From NCBI GenBank assembly GCA_031549105.1, contig JAVBQK010000030.1:1-25606 (forward strand): a stretch of 25,606 nt of DNA, given 5' to 3'. The stretch is from Avichristensenella sp031549105 (GTDB lineage Bacteria; Bacillota; Clostridia; Christensenellales; Aristaeellaceae). The notes below the pieces were generated by a model that made no database searches, was not told the DNA's origin, and saw only the letters and a list, made by a program, of their open reading frames with translations. How positions within the stretch are numbered: the first letter of the stretch is position 1; every line of letters begins with the position of its first letter. Below are positions 1 through 8,413 of this stretch, piece after piece. Made by a program: the position numbers and the translations under genes.

Positions 1-30
1 ACTTTGGCTTCTTTGTCAAGGTCGGGTTGT

Positions 31-61
31 ATTTTGACGGCATCCGGATTGCCGCCAAAAT
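31..61. repeat. Inverted repeat upstream of the first gene
   Basis: Arms at 31-42 and 50-61 are complementary over 12 bp with one mismatch, around a 7-nt loop. It lies about 85 bp upstream of the first coding sequence. It could be an operator or the stem of a terminator for a gene to the left, but no T-run follows on either strand. The rest of 1-145 holds a ribosome binding site (AGGAGG, 133-138) and no promoter I can defend. Confidence 0.3.
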
Positions 62-145
62 CTCCACCCTTCCCTTGACAACACATGATCTGCTTCCGAC
101 TCTCGGGTCGGGGAGATCGACATTATTATACTAGGAGGAAAGCCC

Positions 146-1723
146 ATGAAACACAGAACTGTGAAGGCGTTGGCCCTGGCCATGCTGCTCCTGCTGCTTC
201 CGTCCACCATCGGATGGAGTGCCCTGGCGGAAGACGGAAAGCCTGATTCCTGGATTTCCGACGACCTGAAAGTCTCCATGCTCTACTACGAGGACGCCCG
301 CATGCCCTACAACCCGGACTGGGGTTGGGTGGAGTTTTTCAAGGAGCACACCGGCGTGACGCTGGATATCATCGTGGCCCCGGCTGCGGACTTCACGGCC
401 AAGGCCAACACGATGATCGCATCGGGCTCGCCTCCGGACTTCATCACCAACTGCAGCGCTGTTTTCGGCACGTACTTCAATGACGGCGTATGGCTGCCCA
501 TCAGCGACTACTGGGACTATATGCCCCATTTCAAGGCCGCGGCGGACGCTGTGGACGCCTGGGAGACCATCGAAAACTTCCGGGAGCTGGACGGCAAGTT
601 TTACAACATGCCGGAATTCCGCGCCTTCACCCTCAACAACCTGCAACTATTCTTCCGCAAAGACCTGATGGCCAAGTATGAACTTGAAAAGCCCACCACC
701 TTGGATGAGTTCACCCAGGTGCTGCGCACCCTCAAGGAGAACGAGCCAGACCTGCGGGGCTTTAGCGCGGTGGAGGGCCTTGGGCCTTTGGGCAACTACC
801 TGGGCAAGATGTTTGGCGATGTGCCCGTATTCGGCGGCACGCCGGACCATGGGGTGGACTGGTACGAGGGCGCCTTCCGCTTCGGCCCCACCACCGATGT
901 GGCAAGGGCGGCGCTGGAGTGGGTGCACACGCTCGTGGAGGAGAAGATTCTCGATGAGGAAACATTCTCCATGCCCCGTGAGCAGCTGCGCACCTACATG
1001 TCCAACGGCAAGTATTTCGCCAACATCTGCTACTACTCCGATACCGGTGTGGCCACCAGCGCGGGTGTGCCTGTCTTTGGTGAGGATTTCGGCTACAGCG
1101 TCGGCTTCCCGCCGGAGACGTCCTTTGGCCGCGCGTATTCCACCGGCAACAATGGCAAGTGGCAGTACACCTACGCCGTCACCGCCCATTGCCTGGATCG
1201 CCTGGGCGAGGAAAAGTTCATCCAGGCCGTGCAGTTCTTTGACTGGATGCGCTACTCCCCGGAAGCCTGGAACCGCTACACCTACGGCGTTGAAGGCGTA
1301 TCCTACAACATGGTTGATGGCGAGCCTGTGCTGACCGACGAGTACGACGGCAAGAAAGGCGGAACCAAGAGCCTGGAGAAGGACTTCGGCTGCGCGGTGC
1401 TGCCCTTCCGTGGATACACGATCTTGGAGCGGGAGTTTGCCGGGTACTCAGATGAGTACGCCCAGTTCCAGCTGGACACTGTGGAGCTCGGATACCTCCA
1501 AACCGCCCGCCCCTCCGTTAAATTCACCCTGGAGGACCAGGACACCATCAACCAATACTGGCCCAGCCTGAAAACGTATGTGGATGAAATGGCCATGAAG
1601 TTCATCCTGGGCGATCTTGAGATCAACGACGCCAACTGGGCGACCTACGCCAAGGAGTGCGCCAGCCGCGGCGCGGACAAGATTCTGGCCGCGTACACAA
1701 AGGCTGCGCCGGAGGGAAGGTGA
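146..1723 (+). CDS. ABC sugar transporter solute-binding protein (CUT1, LplA/YtcQ-like)
   Basis: This 525-residue protein is an extracellular binding protein for a CUT1 carbohydrate importer; its ligand is unknown. Residues 1-28 form a signal peptide: KHR and K7, a leucine-rich core, then an ALA cleavage site before E29. No lipobox cysteine is present, which is unusual for a Firmicute binding protein, most of which are lipoproteins. The mature part has the aromatic-rich, two-lobe layout of the roughly 500-550-residue LplA/YtcQ branch. The ATG at 146 follows AGGAGG (133-138) by 7 nt. Its permeases are not in the window and, by the usual gene order of this branch, probably lie to the left. The genes downstream (GH42, GH36, dehydrogenase) suggest a galactoside ligand. 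The class is well supported; the ligand is an inference. Confidence 0.85.
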   Translation: MKHRTVKALALAMLLLLLPSTIGWSALAEDGKPDSWISDDLKVSMLYYEDARMPYNPDWGWVEFFKEHTGVTLDIIVAPAADFTAKANTMIASGSPPDFITNCSAVFGTYFNDGVWLPISDYWDYMPHFKAAADAVDAWETIENFRELDGKFYNMPEFRAFTLNNLQLFFRKDLMAKYELEKPTTLDEFTQVLRTLKENEPDLRGFSAVEGLGPLGNYLGKMFGDVPVFGGTPDHGVDWYEGAFRFGPTTDVARAALEWVHTLVEEKILDEETFSMPREQLRTYMSNGKYFANICYYSDTGVATSAGVPVFGEDFGYSVGFPPETSFGRAYSTGNNGKWQYTYAVTAHCLDRLGEEKFIQAVQFFDWMRYSPEAWNRYTYGVEGVSYNMVDGEPVLTDEYDGKKGGTKSLEKDFGCAVLPFRGYTILEREFAGYSDEYAQFQLDTVELGYLQTARPSVKFTLEDQDTINQYWPSLKTYVDEMAMKFILGDLEINDANWATYAKECASRGADKILAAYTKAAPEGR

Positions 1724-1724
1724 C

Positions 1725-1908
1725 GCTGGGGGACCCTGTCCCCCAGACCCCCTGCCAAAGGGGCATTGCCCCTCTGGACTCCCAATGTTTCGCCTGCGGG
1801 CGGGTGGTCTTTTCGCTTGATTGCATCCCGCCGTGAGGCGAAACGATGGGTTTCGAAAGGGCGAAGCCCTTCGTGGGGATCCAAGGGGCAGAGCCCCTTG
1901 GCGTCTCC
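1725..1908 (+). repeat. Multi-hairpin interspersed repeat, copy 1
   Basis: The whole gap between the binding-protein gene and the GH42 gene is a chain of inverted repeats. Stems are 1726-1733/1739-1746 (8 bp), 1759-1764/1768-1773 (6 bp), a long arm pair 1787-1804/1827-1844 (18 nt, three mismatches), 1857-1862/1866-1871 (6 bp) and 1881-1889/1893-1901 (9 bp, AGA loop). The part from 1795 to 1908 matches the reverse complement of 25490-25606 in order, spacing and end sequence. No coding role is evident. An open frame starting at 1846 runs through it, but that is an accident of the missing stops. It may act as an mRNA processing, stability or attenuation element within the operon. Confidence 0.8.
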
Positions 1909-1938
1909 CAGCCCCGACACCACGAAAAGGAGGTTCCC

Positions 1939-4122
1939 ATGGCCTATCAAGGTTTTGCACAGTATCCTTATGGCGCTGTGTATTTCAGAAAGTCGAGCCC
2001 GCAGAAACAGGACTTTGCCCGGGACTATGCCCAGGCGGCCAAGGACGGCATGAATACGTTCCGGCATTGGTTTATGTGGCACACTATAGAAATCGCGCCG
2101 GGGGTATATGACTGGGACGAGTGGGACATGCAGCTTGATCTGGCCGCCGAGCACGGCATGAAAACCATCATCGCGGAGTGCATTCATGCCGCGCCGGAAT
2201 GGGTGTTTGCTGAGTATGCGCATGCACGGTACCAGGACGCGGACGGCAGACCCGCGCAGAGCAAGCTGAGAAACTCCTCCGCAACCGGCGGGTTTTCCGG
2301 CCTTTGCCTGGACAACGCTGACTTCCGTGCGCTGGCAGGAGGTTTTCTAACCACGCTGGCCACACGGTATAAGGGGCATCCGGGCCTTGGCGGATACGAC
2401 GTGATGAACGAGACGAATCTGTGGTCATCCGCCTATTCCCGCTGCTTTTGCCCTGCTTCCCAGCAGCGGTTTCGGGCATGGCTACAGGACAAGTACGGCG
2501 ACCTGAAGAACCTGGCCGAGGCCTGGCGGCGCTACTCTTTCACTGACTGGTCACAGGTGCAGGTGCCCCGGGGCTATGACGTGTACCCCGAGTTCTTCGA
2601 TTATGCTGACTATAGCATGGAAACAGCTCTTGAAAACTTCAATTGGCGGGTTGCGACGCTTCGCGCGGTAGACCCGGACACGGCCATGCTGGCGCACGGG
2701 GTCAACGATGCGAGCCTACATCGCCGGTTGGATGCCGCCGATGATGCCTGGGAGTACCCAAAGGCCTTGGACGGCTACGGCCACTCCGGGGGCGGTGGGT
2801 TGGCGAGCGTAGAGCATGACAGGGTGCGGCGTTGGTCCAAGATCGTTGGTGCGGATGTGACCCGCATGGGCAGTGACGGCAAGCCTTTCTGGGCCTGCGA
2901 GCGCACCTCCGGCCCCTTTTACTCGCTGTCGGACAGGCGGTTTCGCCGGGAGTATAATGAAAACAACACCTGGGTTACCAAACTTGCGCTGGATAACCCC
3001 GAGCGCTTTTTGCGGAACAAGCCCACCGGCGAGGATCTGCGCGTCAACGACTTTGTGCAGATGGCCGCAGGGGCCAGCGGCCTTTTTTCCAACCGCTGGC
3101 GGGGTCTGGACGATGGCCCGTTCTTCGGCGCAATGGGATATTACAACAACGACGGCTCCCCCACCGACCGATCGGAAGCGGCAGCCGTCAACGCAAAATG
3201 GGCAAACAATCCCGCGCAGAAAAGCCTGTGGCAGTCTGCGCCTGTATATGGTGACATCGCCATTCTCAACTGCCCCGAATCCCAGGTGTGCATTCAGCTG
3301 ATGACCCAAAACACAGGCCTGTACATTCACGCGCTCCGGGGCCTGCACTCCGCGTGGATGGACATGGCCGTACAGCCGGACTTCATCAAGCTGCATCAAC
3401 TCTCTCACTACAAGGCCGCTTATCTGCCGCTGCCGTTCCGCCTTACCGGCGACACGGTGGACGCTCTGCGGGCCTGGGTGGCGGAGGGCGGCATCCTCAT
3501 TAGCGAGGGTTGTCCCGGGTATATGGACGACCATGGGCATGTGGAGCCGCGCCAGCCCGCGCGGGGCCTGGATGAGCTTTTCGGCTGCCGGGAGGCTGAT
3601 GTGTTTATCGGCCCGGAAACCATCAGCGCGGAGAAGCTCACGTTCAGCGCACTGGGCTATGAGGGGCTATACGGCGGGGCGTATGAGCAATGCTACGTTC
3701 CCACCACAGGGCGCGCAGTAGGCACCTTTGCGGGTGGCAAGGTTGCGGCCATTGAAAACAGTTACGGCAAAGGGAAAACACTGCTGCTAGGCACTGCCCC
3801 GAGCTTCGGTTTCTACGAGAATCAGGCAGGGATCATGACAGCCTTTTTTGAGGGACTACTCGGCTGGGCAGGGATCACCCAAAGGGTCAAATGCAGTGGC
3901 GGGGAACTGCTGATCCGCCTCCACGACGGGGTGGGTGGGCCGAAGCTATGGGCAGTGAACATGCACGCATACGCGGTGGAGGCCGACATCCTGCTCCAGG
4001 GGACATACGGACAGCTTTGCGCAAAGAAGGCATATCTGGGCCAAATGCCCGAAGACAACCGCCCCGGAAGCTTCCATGTAACCGTTGGCCCCAAGGGCGC
4101 TGTCGTGCTGGGGCTGGGATAG
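1939..4122 (+). CDS. GH42 family beta-galactosidase-like glycoside hydrolase
   Basis: This 727-residue enzyme is predicted to remove terminal beta-galactosyl (or related beta-glycosyl) units from imported oligosaccharides in the cytoplasm; it has no signal peptide. The TIM barrel carries the acid/base pair N157-E158 (VMNET) and a nucleophile candidate E321 (FWACERTSG), at the spacing expected for GH42. The middle trimerisation-type domain (GGILISEG) and a C-terminal beta domain follow. The metal-site cysteine cluster is incomplete: C169 and C171 are present, but the next expected cysteine is S174. The ATG at 1939 is chosen because AAAGGAGG (1926-1933) precedes it by 5 nt; the frame is open back to 1846, but that part is repeat sequence. 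The GH36 gene follows after 39 bp. Confidence 0.85.
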   Translation: MAYQGFAQYPYGAVYFRKSSPQKQDFARDYAQAAKDGMNTFRHWFMWHTIEIAPGVYDWDEWDMQLDLAAEHGMKTIIAECIHAAPEWVFAEYAHARYQDADGRPAQSKLRNSSATGGFSGLCLDNADFRALAGGFLTTLATRYKGHPGLGGYDVMNETNLWSSAYSRCFCPASQQRFRAWLQDKYGDLKNLAEAWRRYSFTDWSQVQVPRGYDVYPEFFDYADYSMETALENFNWRVATLRAVDPDTAMLAHGVNDASLHRRLDAADDAWEYPKALDGYGHSGGGGLASVEHDRVRRWSKIVGADVTRMGSDGKPFWACERTSGPFYSLSDRRFRREYNENNTWVTKLALDNPERFLRNKPTGEDLRVNDFVQMAAGASGLFSNRWRGLDDGPFFGAMGYYNNDGSPTDRSEAAAVNAKWANNPAQKSLWQSAPVYGDIAILNCPESQVCIQLMTQNTGLYIHALRGLHSAWMDMAVQPDFIKLHQLSHYKAAYLPLPFRLTGDTVDALRAWVAEGGILISEGCPGYMDDHGHVEPRQPARGLDELFGCREADVFIGPETISAEKLTFSALGYEGLYGGAYEQCYVPTTGRAVGTFAGGKVAAIENSYGKGKTLLLGTAPSFGFYENQAGIMTAFFEGLLGWAGITQRVKCSGGELLIRLHDGVGGPKLWAVNMHAYAVEADILLQGTYGQLCAKKAYLGQMPEDNRPGSFHVTVGPKGAVVLGLG

Positions 4123-4161
4123 CTCCCTGCCACCTCATCGGAACTAAGCAAAGGAGGACCC

Positions 4162-6243
4162 ATGCGCACGGAAAAGAAAAAGGTATTTGTCTCCCCCAAA
4201 CGTGATGGGGTGGGTGCCTTTGTGGAGCGCACAGCGCAGCCGGAGACCTATAAGCCTGTGGACCTGCTGTCGGGCTTTGGTCCGGCCCGGCCTCAGGGGT
4301 TGATGGCGCGGGCGCTGACAAACGGAGCCGGGGTGTCCTTTGCCGCCCGTCACCAGGGGCCTAAGGACACGATGGCAAAGCTCGTCCCCACAGGCGATGC
4401 CATTGTCCAACAGGGAGAGCATCCATTGCGCCGCCTGTCCTTCCGGGATACGGAGGGAGCCCTGGATCTGGATGTGGAGATTACCTATTATCCCGAGCAC
4501 GGCGCTATGCTGCTGGCCGGGCAGGCAACCAACACCGGAAACCAGCCTATTGAGCATATCCAGCACCTCCGCTCGCTCCATGTAGCGTTTGACGCGGCAT
4601 GGTCTGGGGATACCACCCCACACACGTTAGGCGGCGGCACCACCCATTTCTGCTTTCCACCCTATGCCTTTCAGATGGATGAGCGGCTCATCATGGGGTC
4701 CCTCTGGAGCGAGATCGCGATCGACTCCGGGGATACCGGCCGCTCCTCCGACGACAAGATGCCTTTTTTCTTTCTGACGGACGACGAAGGTGGATCGGGC
4801 GTTTTCGGGGCGCTCGAATGGTCGGGCAGTTGGAAAATGGGATTCCACCGCAAGGACGAGTACCTCTATGTATACGGCGGCATGCGGGATGTGGATACCA
4901 CGCTGCGGCCCGGAGAAACCCTGGCCTTTCCCCGGGCGCTGCTGGGTTTCTGGGACGGTGACCTGGATGCGGGGCACAACGCGCTCCGCAGGTTCATCCG
5001 GGCGTGGTACCCCAAATGCATGGGTGAGGACGTGGGCGCGCCGGTGACCTGGAACCACGCCTTCACCTTCGGCCCCAGCATATGCGATGCAGTATTCCGC
5101 AAGCAGGTACCGGTGTGCCGGGACCTGGGTTTTGAGTGGATGCAAATCGACTGGGGCTGGTATGGCGGATGCCAGGCGCACAAAAATGCCGACGGCAGCG
5201 CGGCCCGTGGCATCGGCAACTGGTTCACTGTGGATGAGGAAAGGTTCCCGGACGGGATTGAGCCGCTGGCCGATCTGGTGCGGGAAAACGGCATGCGCTA
5301 TTGCACCTGGATTGATCCGGAGCAGGCGTCGCCCATATCCGACATGGCGCGGCGCTATCCCCAATGGATGCTGTACCACCCGGATGCCGGGGCGAAGAAG
5401 ATGTGCCTGGTCAACTTCGCACTCCCCCAGGTGCAGGATTTCTTTATAGACCTCATTTGCGGGCTGGTGCGCAAGTGGGGCGTGCACAAGCTCAAATGGG
5501 ACAACAACATTGATCCCCAGGCGTACTGGAGCTATCATGATGACCCTGCCCATAGGGGTATGCTGGAGATGGGGCATATCCGGGGCGTGTGGCGGGTATG
5601 GGATGCCATACGGGAGAAGAACCCCGGTCTGGTGCTGGAGAACTGTTCCAGTGGCGGGCGGCGCTTTGACCTGGGCACTTTCGGTCATGCCCACCTTCAT
5701 CATGGGTCTGACTTTAACTTCCATGACGACATCGTGCGCAACCAAATCCACGGCATGAACACGGTGATGCCATCCTACCGGGTGATTCACACCTGCACCT
5801 GGGGCGGGCACGACTACCCGGACACCTATGTGCAAACCCGGTTCGGGGGTATCCTGCGCTTTTCACAGGATTTCGCCAGTTGGCCCGCCCAGGACCTGGC
5901 CCGTACCAAGCAGCATATTGAGGTATACAAGTCCATCCGCCACTTGCTCAGGGAGGACTACTATCCCCTATTCCCGCAGCCCCGGGCGATGACGGACTGG
6001 GACGGCTGGCAGTTCCACGCCCCTGACAGCGGTGAGGGTTTTGTGCAGGTGTTCCGCATGCGGGGAAAAGGAGCAACCGTCCGGGTGCGACTGATGGCGC
6101 TGAAGCCGAACAAGGCATATGTGCTTGAGAATCCCTACACCGGGGATGTTATGGAAATCCTGGGTGAACAGCTGATGGATAAAGGCATTGAGGTAGAGAC
6201 AGGGGAAAACACGGCGGTTTTGTGGCATTACCACGAAGAGTGA
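4162..6243 (+). CDS. GH36 family alpha-galactosidase-like enzyme
   Basis: This 693-residue cytoplasmic enzyme is predicted to hydrolyse terminal alpha-galactosides such as melibiose or raffinose-type sugars; alpha-N-acetylgalactosaminidase activity is the main alternative. After an N-terminal beta-sandwich (about residues 1-290), the barrel contains WMQIDWGW, the nucleophile motif KLKWDNN (D447) and the acid/base motif ENCSSGGRRFD (D503), all hallmarks of GH36. A short C-terminal beta domain ends the protein, and the length fits the family. The ATG at 4162 follows AAAGGAGG by 6 nt. It lies 39 bp after the GH42 gene and 35 bp before the dehydrogenase, so the three are probably co-transcribed. 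Having alpha- and beta-galactosidase types side by side suggests a mixed-linkage or branched galactoside diet. Confidence 0.88.
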   Translation: MRTEKKKVFVSPKRDGVGAFVERTAQPETYKPVDLLSGFGPARPQGLMARALTNGAGVSFAARHQGPKDTMAKLVPTGDAIVQQGEHPLRRLSFRDTEGALDLDVEITYYPEHGAMLLAGQATNTGNQPIEHIQHLRSLHVAFDAAWSGDTTPHTLGGGTTHFCFPPYAFQMDERLIMGSLWSEIAIDSGDTGRSSDDKMPFFFLTDDEGGSGVFGALEWSGSWKMGFHRKDEYLYVYGGMRDVDTTLRPGETLAFPRALLGFWDGDLDAGHNALRRFIRAWYPKCMGEDVGAPVTWNHAFTFGPSICDAVFRKQVPVCRDLGFEWMQIDWGWYGGCQAHKNADGSAARGIGNWFTVDEERFPDGIEPLADLVRENGMRYCTWIDPEQASPISDMARRYPQWMLYHPDAGAKKMCLVNFALPQVQDFFIDLICGLVRKWGVHKLKWDNNIDPQAYWSYHDDPAHRGMLEMGHIRGVWRVWDAIREKNPGLVLENCSSGGRRFDLGTFGHAHLHHGSDFNFHDDIVRNQIHGMNTVMPSYRVIHTCTWGGHDYPDTYVQTRFGGILRFSQDFASWPAQDLARTKQHIEVYKSIRHLLREDYYPLFPQPRAMTDWDGWQFHAPDSGEGFVQVFRMRGKGATVRVRLMALKPNKAYVLENPYTGDVMEILGEQLMDKGIEVETGENTAVLWHYHEE

Positions 6244-6278
6244 ATCCCTTATGCAGAAACCAGTAAAGGAGCGGTTTT

Positions 6279-7076
6279 ATGAGCGCGAAGACGGCACTGG
6301 TCACGGGTTCAAGCCGCGGCATCGGCCGTGCCATCGCCCTGGAACTGGCCGAAAAGGGGTATGACCTGTGCGTCAACTACCTGTCCAGCGGTCCGGAGGC
6401 ACAGGCGGTTTGCCAGGATATTCGCGTAATGGGCCGCAAAGCCATCTGCGTGCAGGCAGATGTAGCAAACATCGCGGACCTGGAGCGGATGTTTAGCCAG
6501 ATGCAGGCAGCTTTCGGCCGTATCGACGTGTTGGTCAACAACGCAGGCATCACAGAATACCTGCCACTGCTCACTTGCACGGAATCCCTCTGGGATCGTA
6601 TCACCAAAACCAACTGGAAGGCGGCGTACTTCGCCACCCAGTTTGCCGCAAAACTGATGGTCGCGCAGGGAGAAGGCGGGGTGATCATCAACATCACCTC
6701 CATCCACCAGCGCTGCAATTTTCCCATGGCCAACGTGTATGGCCCTGCAAAAGCAGCCCTGACCAAGTTCACCGAACACGCGGCGCTGGAGCTGGCTCCG
6801 CATGGCATCCGGGTGGTCGCACTGGCCCCCGGATGCACCCTGGTCCACGACGGAGAAGATGAATCCCCAAGGGGCCGACAGCTGAAGGAGCGGATTCCCA
6901 TGGGCCGCTATGCCACGGTCCGGGAGGTCGCAAAGGCCGCCGCGTGGCTGGCCTCGGACGAGGCCGCTTACATTACCGGTTCCAGCCTGCTCATGGACGG
7001 AGGATGCGTCCTGCCCTCTCATCTGGACAGCCCATATATCCCTGGAATCCAGACCGCCAGCGGCAAAAGCCTCTAG
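6279..7076 (+). CDS. Short-chain dehydrogenase/reductase (SDR)
   Basis: This is a 265-residue NAD(P)-dependent oxidoreductase of the classical SDR type. It shows the cofactor-binding motif TGSSRGIG near residue 8, NNAG near residue 90, and the catalytic triad S141, Y154, K158 with canonical spacing, then the C-terminal GSSLLMDGG. The basic residue after the first glycines (SSR) is compatible with NADP. The substrate is not evident; its place behind two galactosidases suggests a sugar, sugar acid or polyol, and annotations such as gluconate 5-dehydrogenase or 3-oxoacyl-ACP reductase would be generic. The ATG at 6279 follows AAAGGAG by 6 nt. It is the last gene of the plus-strand operon. Only 18 bp separate its stop from that of the convergent LacI gene, with no clear terminator between. 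Confidence 0.88.
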   Translation: MSAKTALVTGSSRGIGRAIALELAEKGYDLCVNYLSSGPEAQAVCQDIRVMGRKAICVQADVANIADLERMFSQMQAAFGRIDVLVNNAGITEYLPLLTCTESLWDRITKTNWKAAYFATQFAAKLMVAQGEGGVIINITSIHQRCNFPMANVYGPAKAALTKFTEHAALELAPHGIRVVALAPGCTLVHDGEDESPRGRQLKERIPMGRYATVREVAKAAAWLASDEAAYITGSSLLMDGGCVLPSHLDSPYIPGIQTASGKSL

Positions 7077-7094
7077 CACGCAAGGCCTGTGCCG

Positions 7095-8108
7095 TCACAG
7101 CGGACGGGTCGAACCCCGCACAATCAGCTTGGTGGGGAGCACCACATGCTCCTCCGGCACGGAATCACCCCGGTCGATGCGCTCCAGCAGCATGCGGGCG
7201 GCCTCTGTGCCCATTTGGCTGCGGGGCTTGCGCACAGTGGTGAGCGGTGGGTCGATGGCAGTGGCGAACTGGGCATCGTCAAACCCTACCAAGGATACAT
7301 TTTCCGGCACCCGAAGCCCTTCGCTGCGGAGGGCTTGCAGCACGCCTAGGGCCATGATGTCATTGGATACGTACATGGCTGTAAAGTCTGCACCGGTGGC
7401 TAGCAATGCTTTGGTTTCGCGGTAGGCGTGGGCCTCGTCGTACTCGCCCACCCGCATCAGGACAGGATTGGCGGGGAGTCCCGCCTCTTCGAGCGCCTGA
7501 AGATAGCCTGTCCGCCGGGCATGGCTGGTGTAATAGCGGGGATTGCCCTCCATAAAGGCAATGGAGCGATGCCCCTGCTCAATGAGGTGGCGGGTGCCGA
7601 TAAATGCGCCCTGCTGATCGTCTGTCATCACGCTGCTAAAAGATAGGTCTTGGAAGCGGTGATTCAGCAACACGATGGGCAGTTTTCTCTTGGAGATACG
7701 GAATGCCAAACGGGTGTTGGTTTCCAGGCCCAGCACAATCACGCCGTCCAGATTGCGGTTGATCAGCCCGTCGTCCACCTCCTTGTCGGCGGCCTGATCC
7801 AGAAAAACGGATAGCATGTACCCCTGGGCGCTAAGCTCCCGGGTTAGGCCCGATAGAATCCCAGGCAAAAACTCCGCCGGGAACTGAGACTTAAATACAT
7901 CGTACAGGATTAAGAGGCCTATGTTATAATTACGCCCGGAGTTCAGCGCCCGGGCAGATACCTTGGGAAAAAAGGAGGTGTCCTCAATAACTTTAAGTAC
8001 CCGTTCACGGGTCTTTTGTTTTACCTTGGGGGAGTTGTTGATCACCCGGGAAACGGTCGCCTGCGATACATTGGCAAGGTTTGCAATATCTTTAATGGTC
8101 AGGCTCAT
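7095..8108 (-). CDS. LacI-family transcriptional regulator
   Basis: This 337-residue repressor-type protein begins with the LacI helix-turn-helix (TIKDIANLANVSQATVSRVINN, residues 4-25) and hinge (ARAL, about residues 53-56). A periplasmic-binding-protein-like effector domain follows, with the usual TSH-type and GFDD motifs (VGFDDAQFATAIDPPLTTV). It should bind a sugar or sugar phosphate. I chose the ATG at 8108: GGAGG ends 7 nt before it, whereas the ATG at 8114 almost touches that site. The frame stays open upstream to 8168, across the promoter. The gene has its own promoter and an operator-like site just upstream, so autoregulation is likely. It may also control the convergent galactoside operon, but I see no matching operator in the 145 bp before that operon's first gene. 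Confidence 0.9.
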   Translation of the reverse strand: MSLTIKDIANLANVSQATVSRVINNSPKVKQKTRERVLKVIEDTSFFPKVSARALNSGRNYNIGLLILYDVFKSQFPAEFLPGILSGLTRELSAQGYMLSVFLDQAADKEVDDGLINRNLDGVIVLGLETNTRLAFRISKRKLPIVLLNHRFQDLSFSSVMTDDQQGAFIGTRHLIEQGHRSIAFMEGNPRYYTSHARRTGYLQALEEAGLPANPVLMRVGEYDEAHAYRETKALLATGADFTAMYVSNDIMALGVLQALRSEGLRVPENVSLVGFDDAQFATAIDPPLTTVRKPRSQMGTEAARMLLERIDRGDSVPEEHVVLPTKLIVRGSTRPL

Positions 8109-8139
8109 CGGCATCCCTCCATTGGTGTTACCGTATACA

Positions 8140-8168
8140 ATTATAGGATGCGATAATGAGAAAGTCAA
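8140..8168 (-). promoter_or_regulatory. Sigma-A promoter of the LacI gene
   Basis: Reading the minus strand, TTGACT (8168-8163) is followed after exactly 17 bp by TATAAT (8145-8140). The expected transcription start is near 8133, about 25 nt before the LacI start codon. This is a near-consensus housekeeping promoter. Confidence 0.85.
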
Positions 8169-8180
8169 TTGCTGTGCGAG

Positions 8181-8194
8181 TGGAAGCGATTACA
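8181..8194. promoter_or_regulatory. LacI/CcpA-type operator
   Basis: The minus-strand sequence TGTAATCGCTTCCA fits the TGnAAnCGnTTnCA pattern of LacI/CcpA operators. It lies 12 bp upstream of the -35 box of the LacI gene. It could be the protein's own operator or a catabolite-response (cre) site; position alone cannot decide. Confidence 0.6.
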
Positions 8195-8254
8195 TTTTTA
8201 AGTTGAGATTGTAGTGAAGATGGTGCCTGCCCAGAATTTCAATCCCCAAAAGAC

Positions 8255-8285
8255 CCGCACCCCCTTGCTACGCAAGGGGGTGCGG
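8255..8285 (-). terminator. Rho-independent terminator of the FAD-oxidoreductase/ABC operon
   Basis: A perfect 13-bp GC-rich stem (8255-8267 with 8273-8285) closes a 5-nt loop. On the minus strand it is followed by GTCTTTTGG, a short T-run. It lies about 130 bp downstream of the last permease gene and upstream of the LacI promoter, so it separates the two minus-strand units. The 8286-8413 stretch between it and the permease stop holds nothing I can recognise. Confidence 0.85.
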
Positions 8286-8413
8286 ACGTTATTTCCGTCT
8301 CCAAACACTATATGCACATAATTTTCTTGATCACAAAGAACCACCATGCGCCACTACGCAACCAAATCCACCAGGCACCCCAAGACTTAACCACGGAGGA
8401 CCTGCGCGCCGCC

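Noticed and set aside
75..132. TTGACA at 75-80 and TATACT at 127-132 as a promoter for the first gene
   Set aside because: The boxes are 46 bp apart, and neither has a partner at 16-18 bp, so no promoter is called.
1846..1938. N-terminal extension of the GH42 frame starting at 1846
   Set aside because: It is repeat sequence shared with 25490-25606, has no family similarity, and a strong ribosome binding site precedes the ATG at 1939.
7087..7100. Small CTGTG/CACAG hairpin between the convergent stops as a terminator
   Set aside because: A 5-bp stem with no T-run on either side is too weak, and it overlaps the LacI stop codon.
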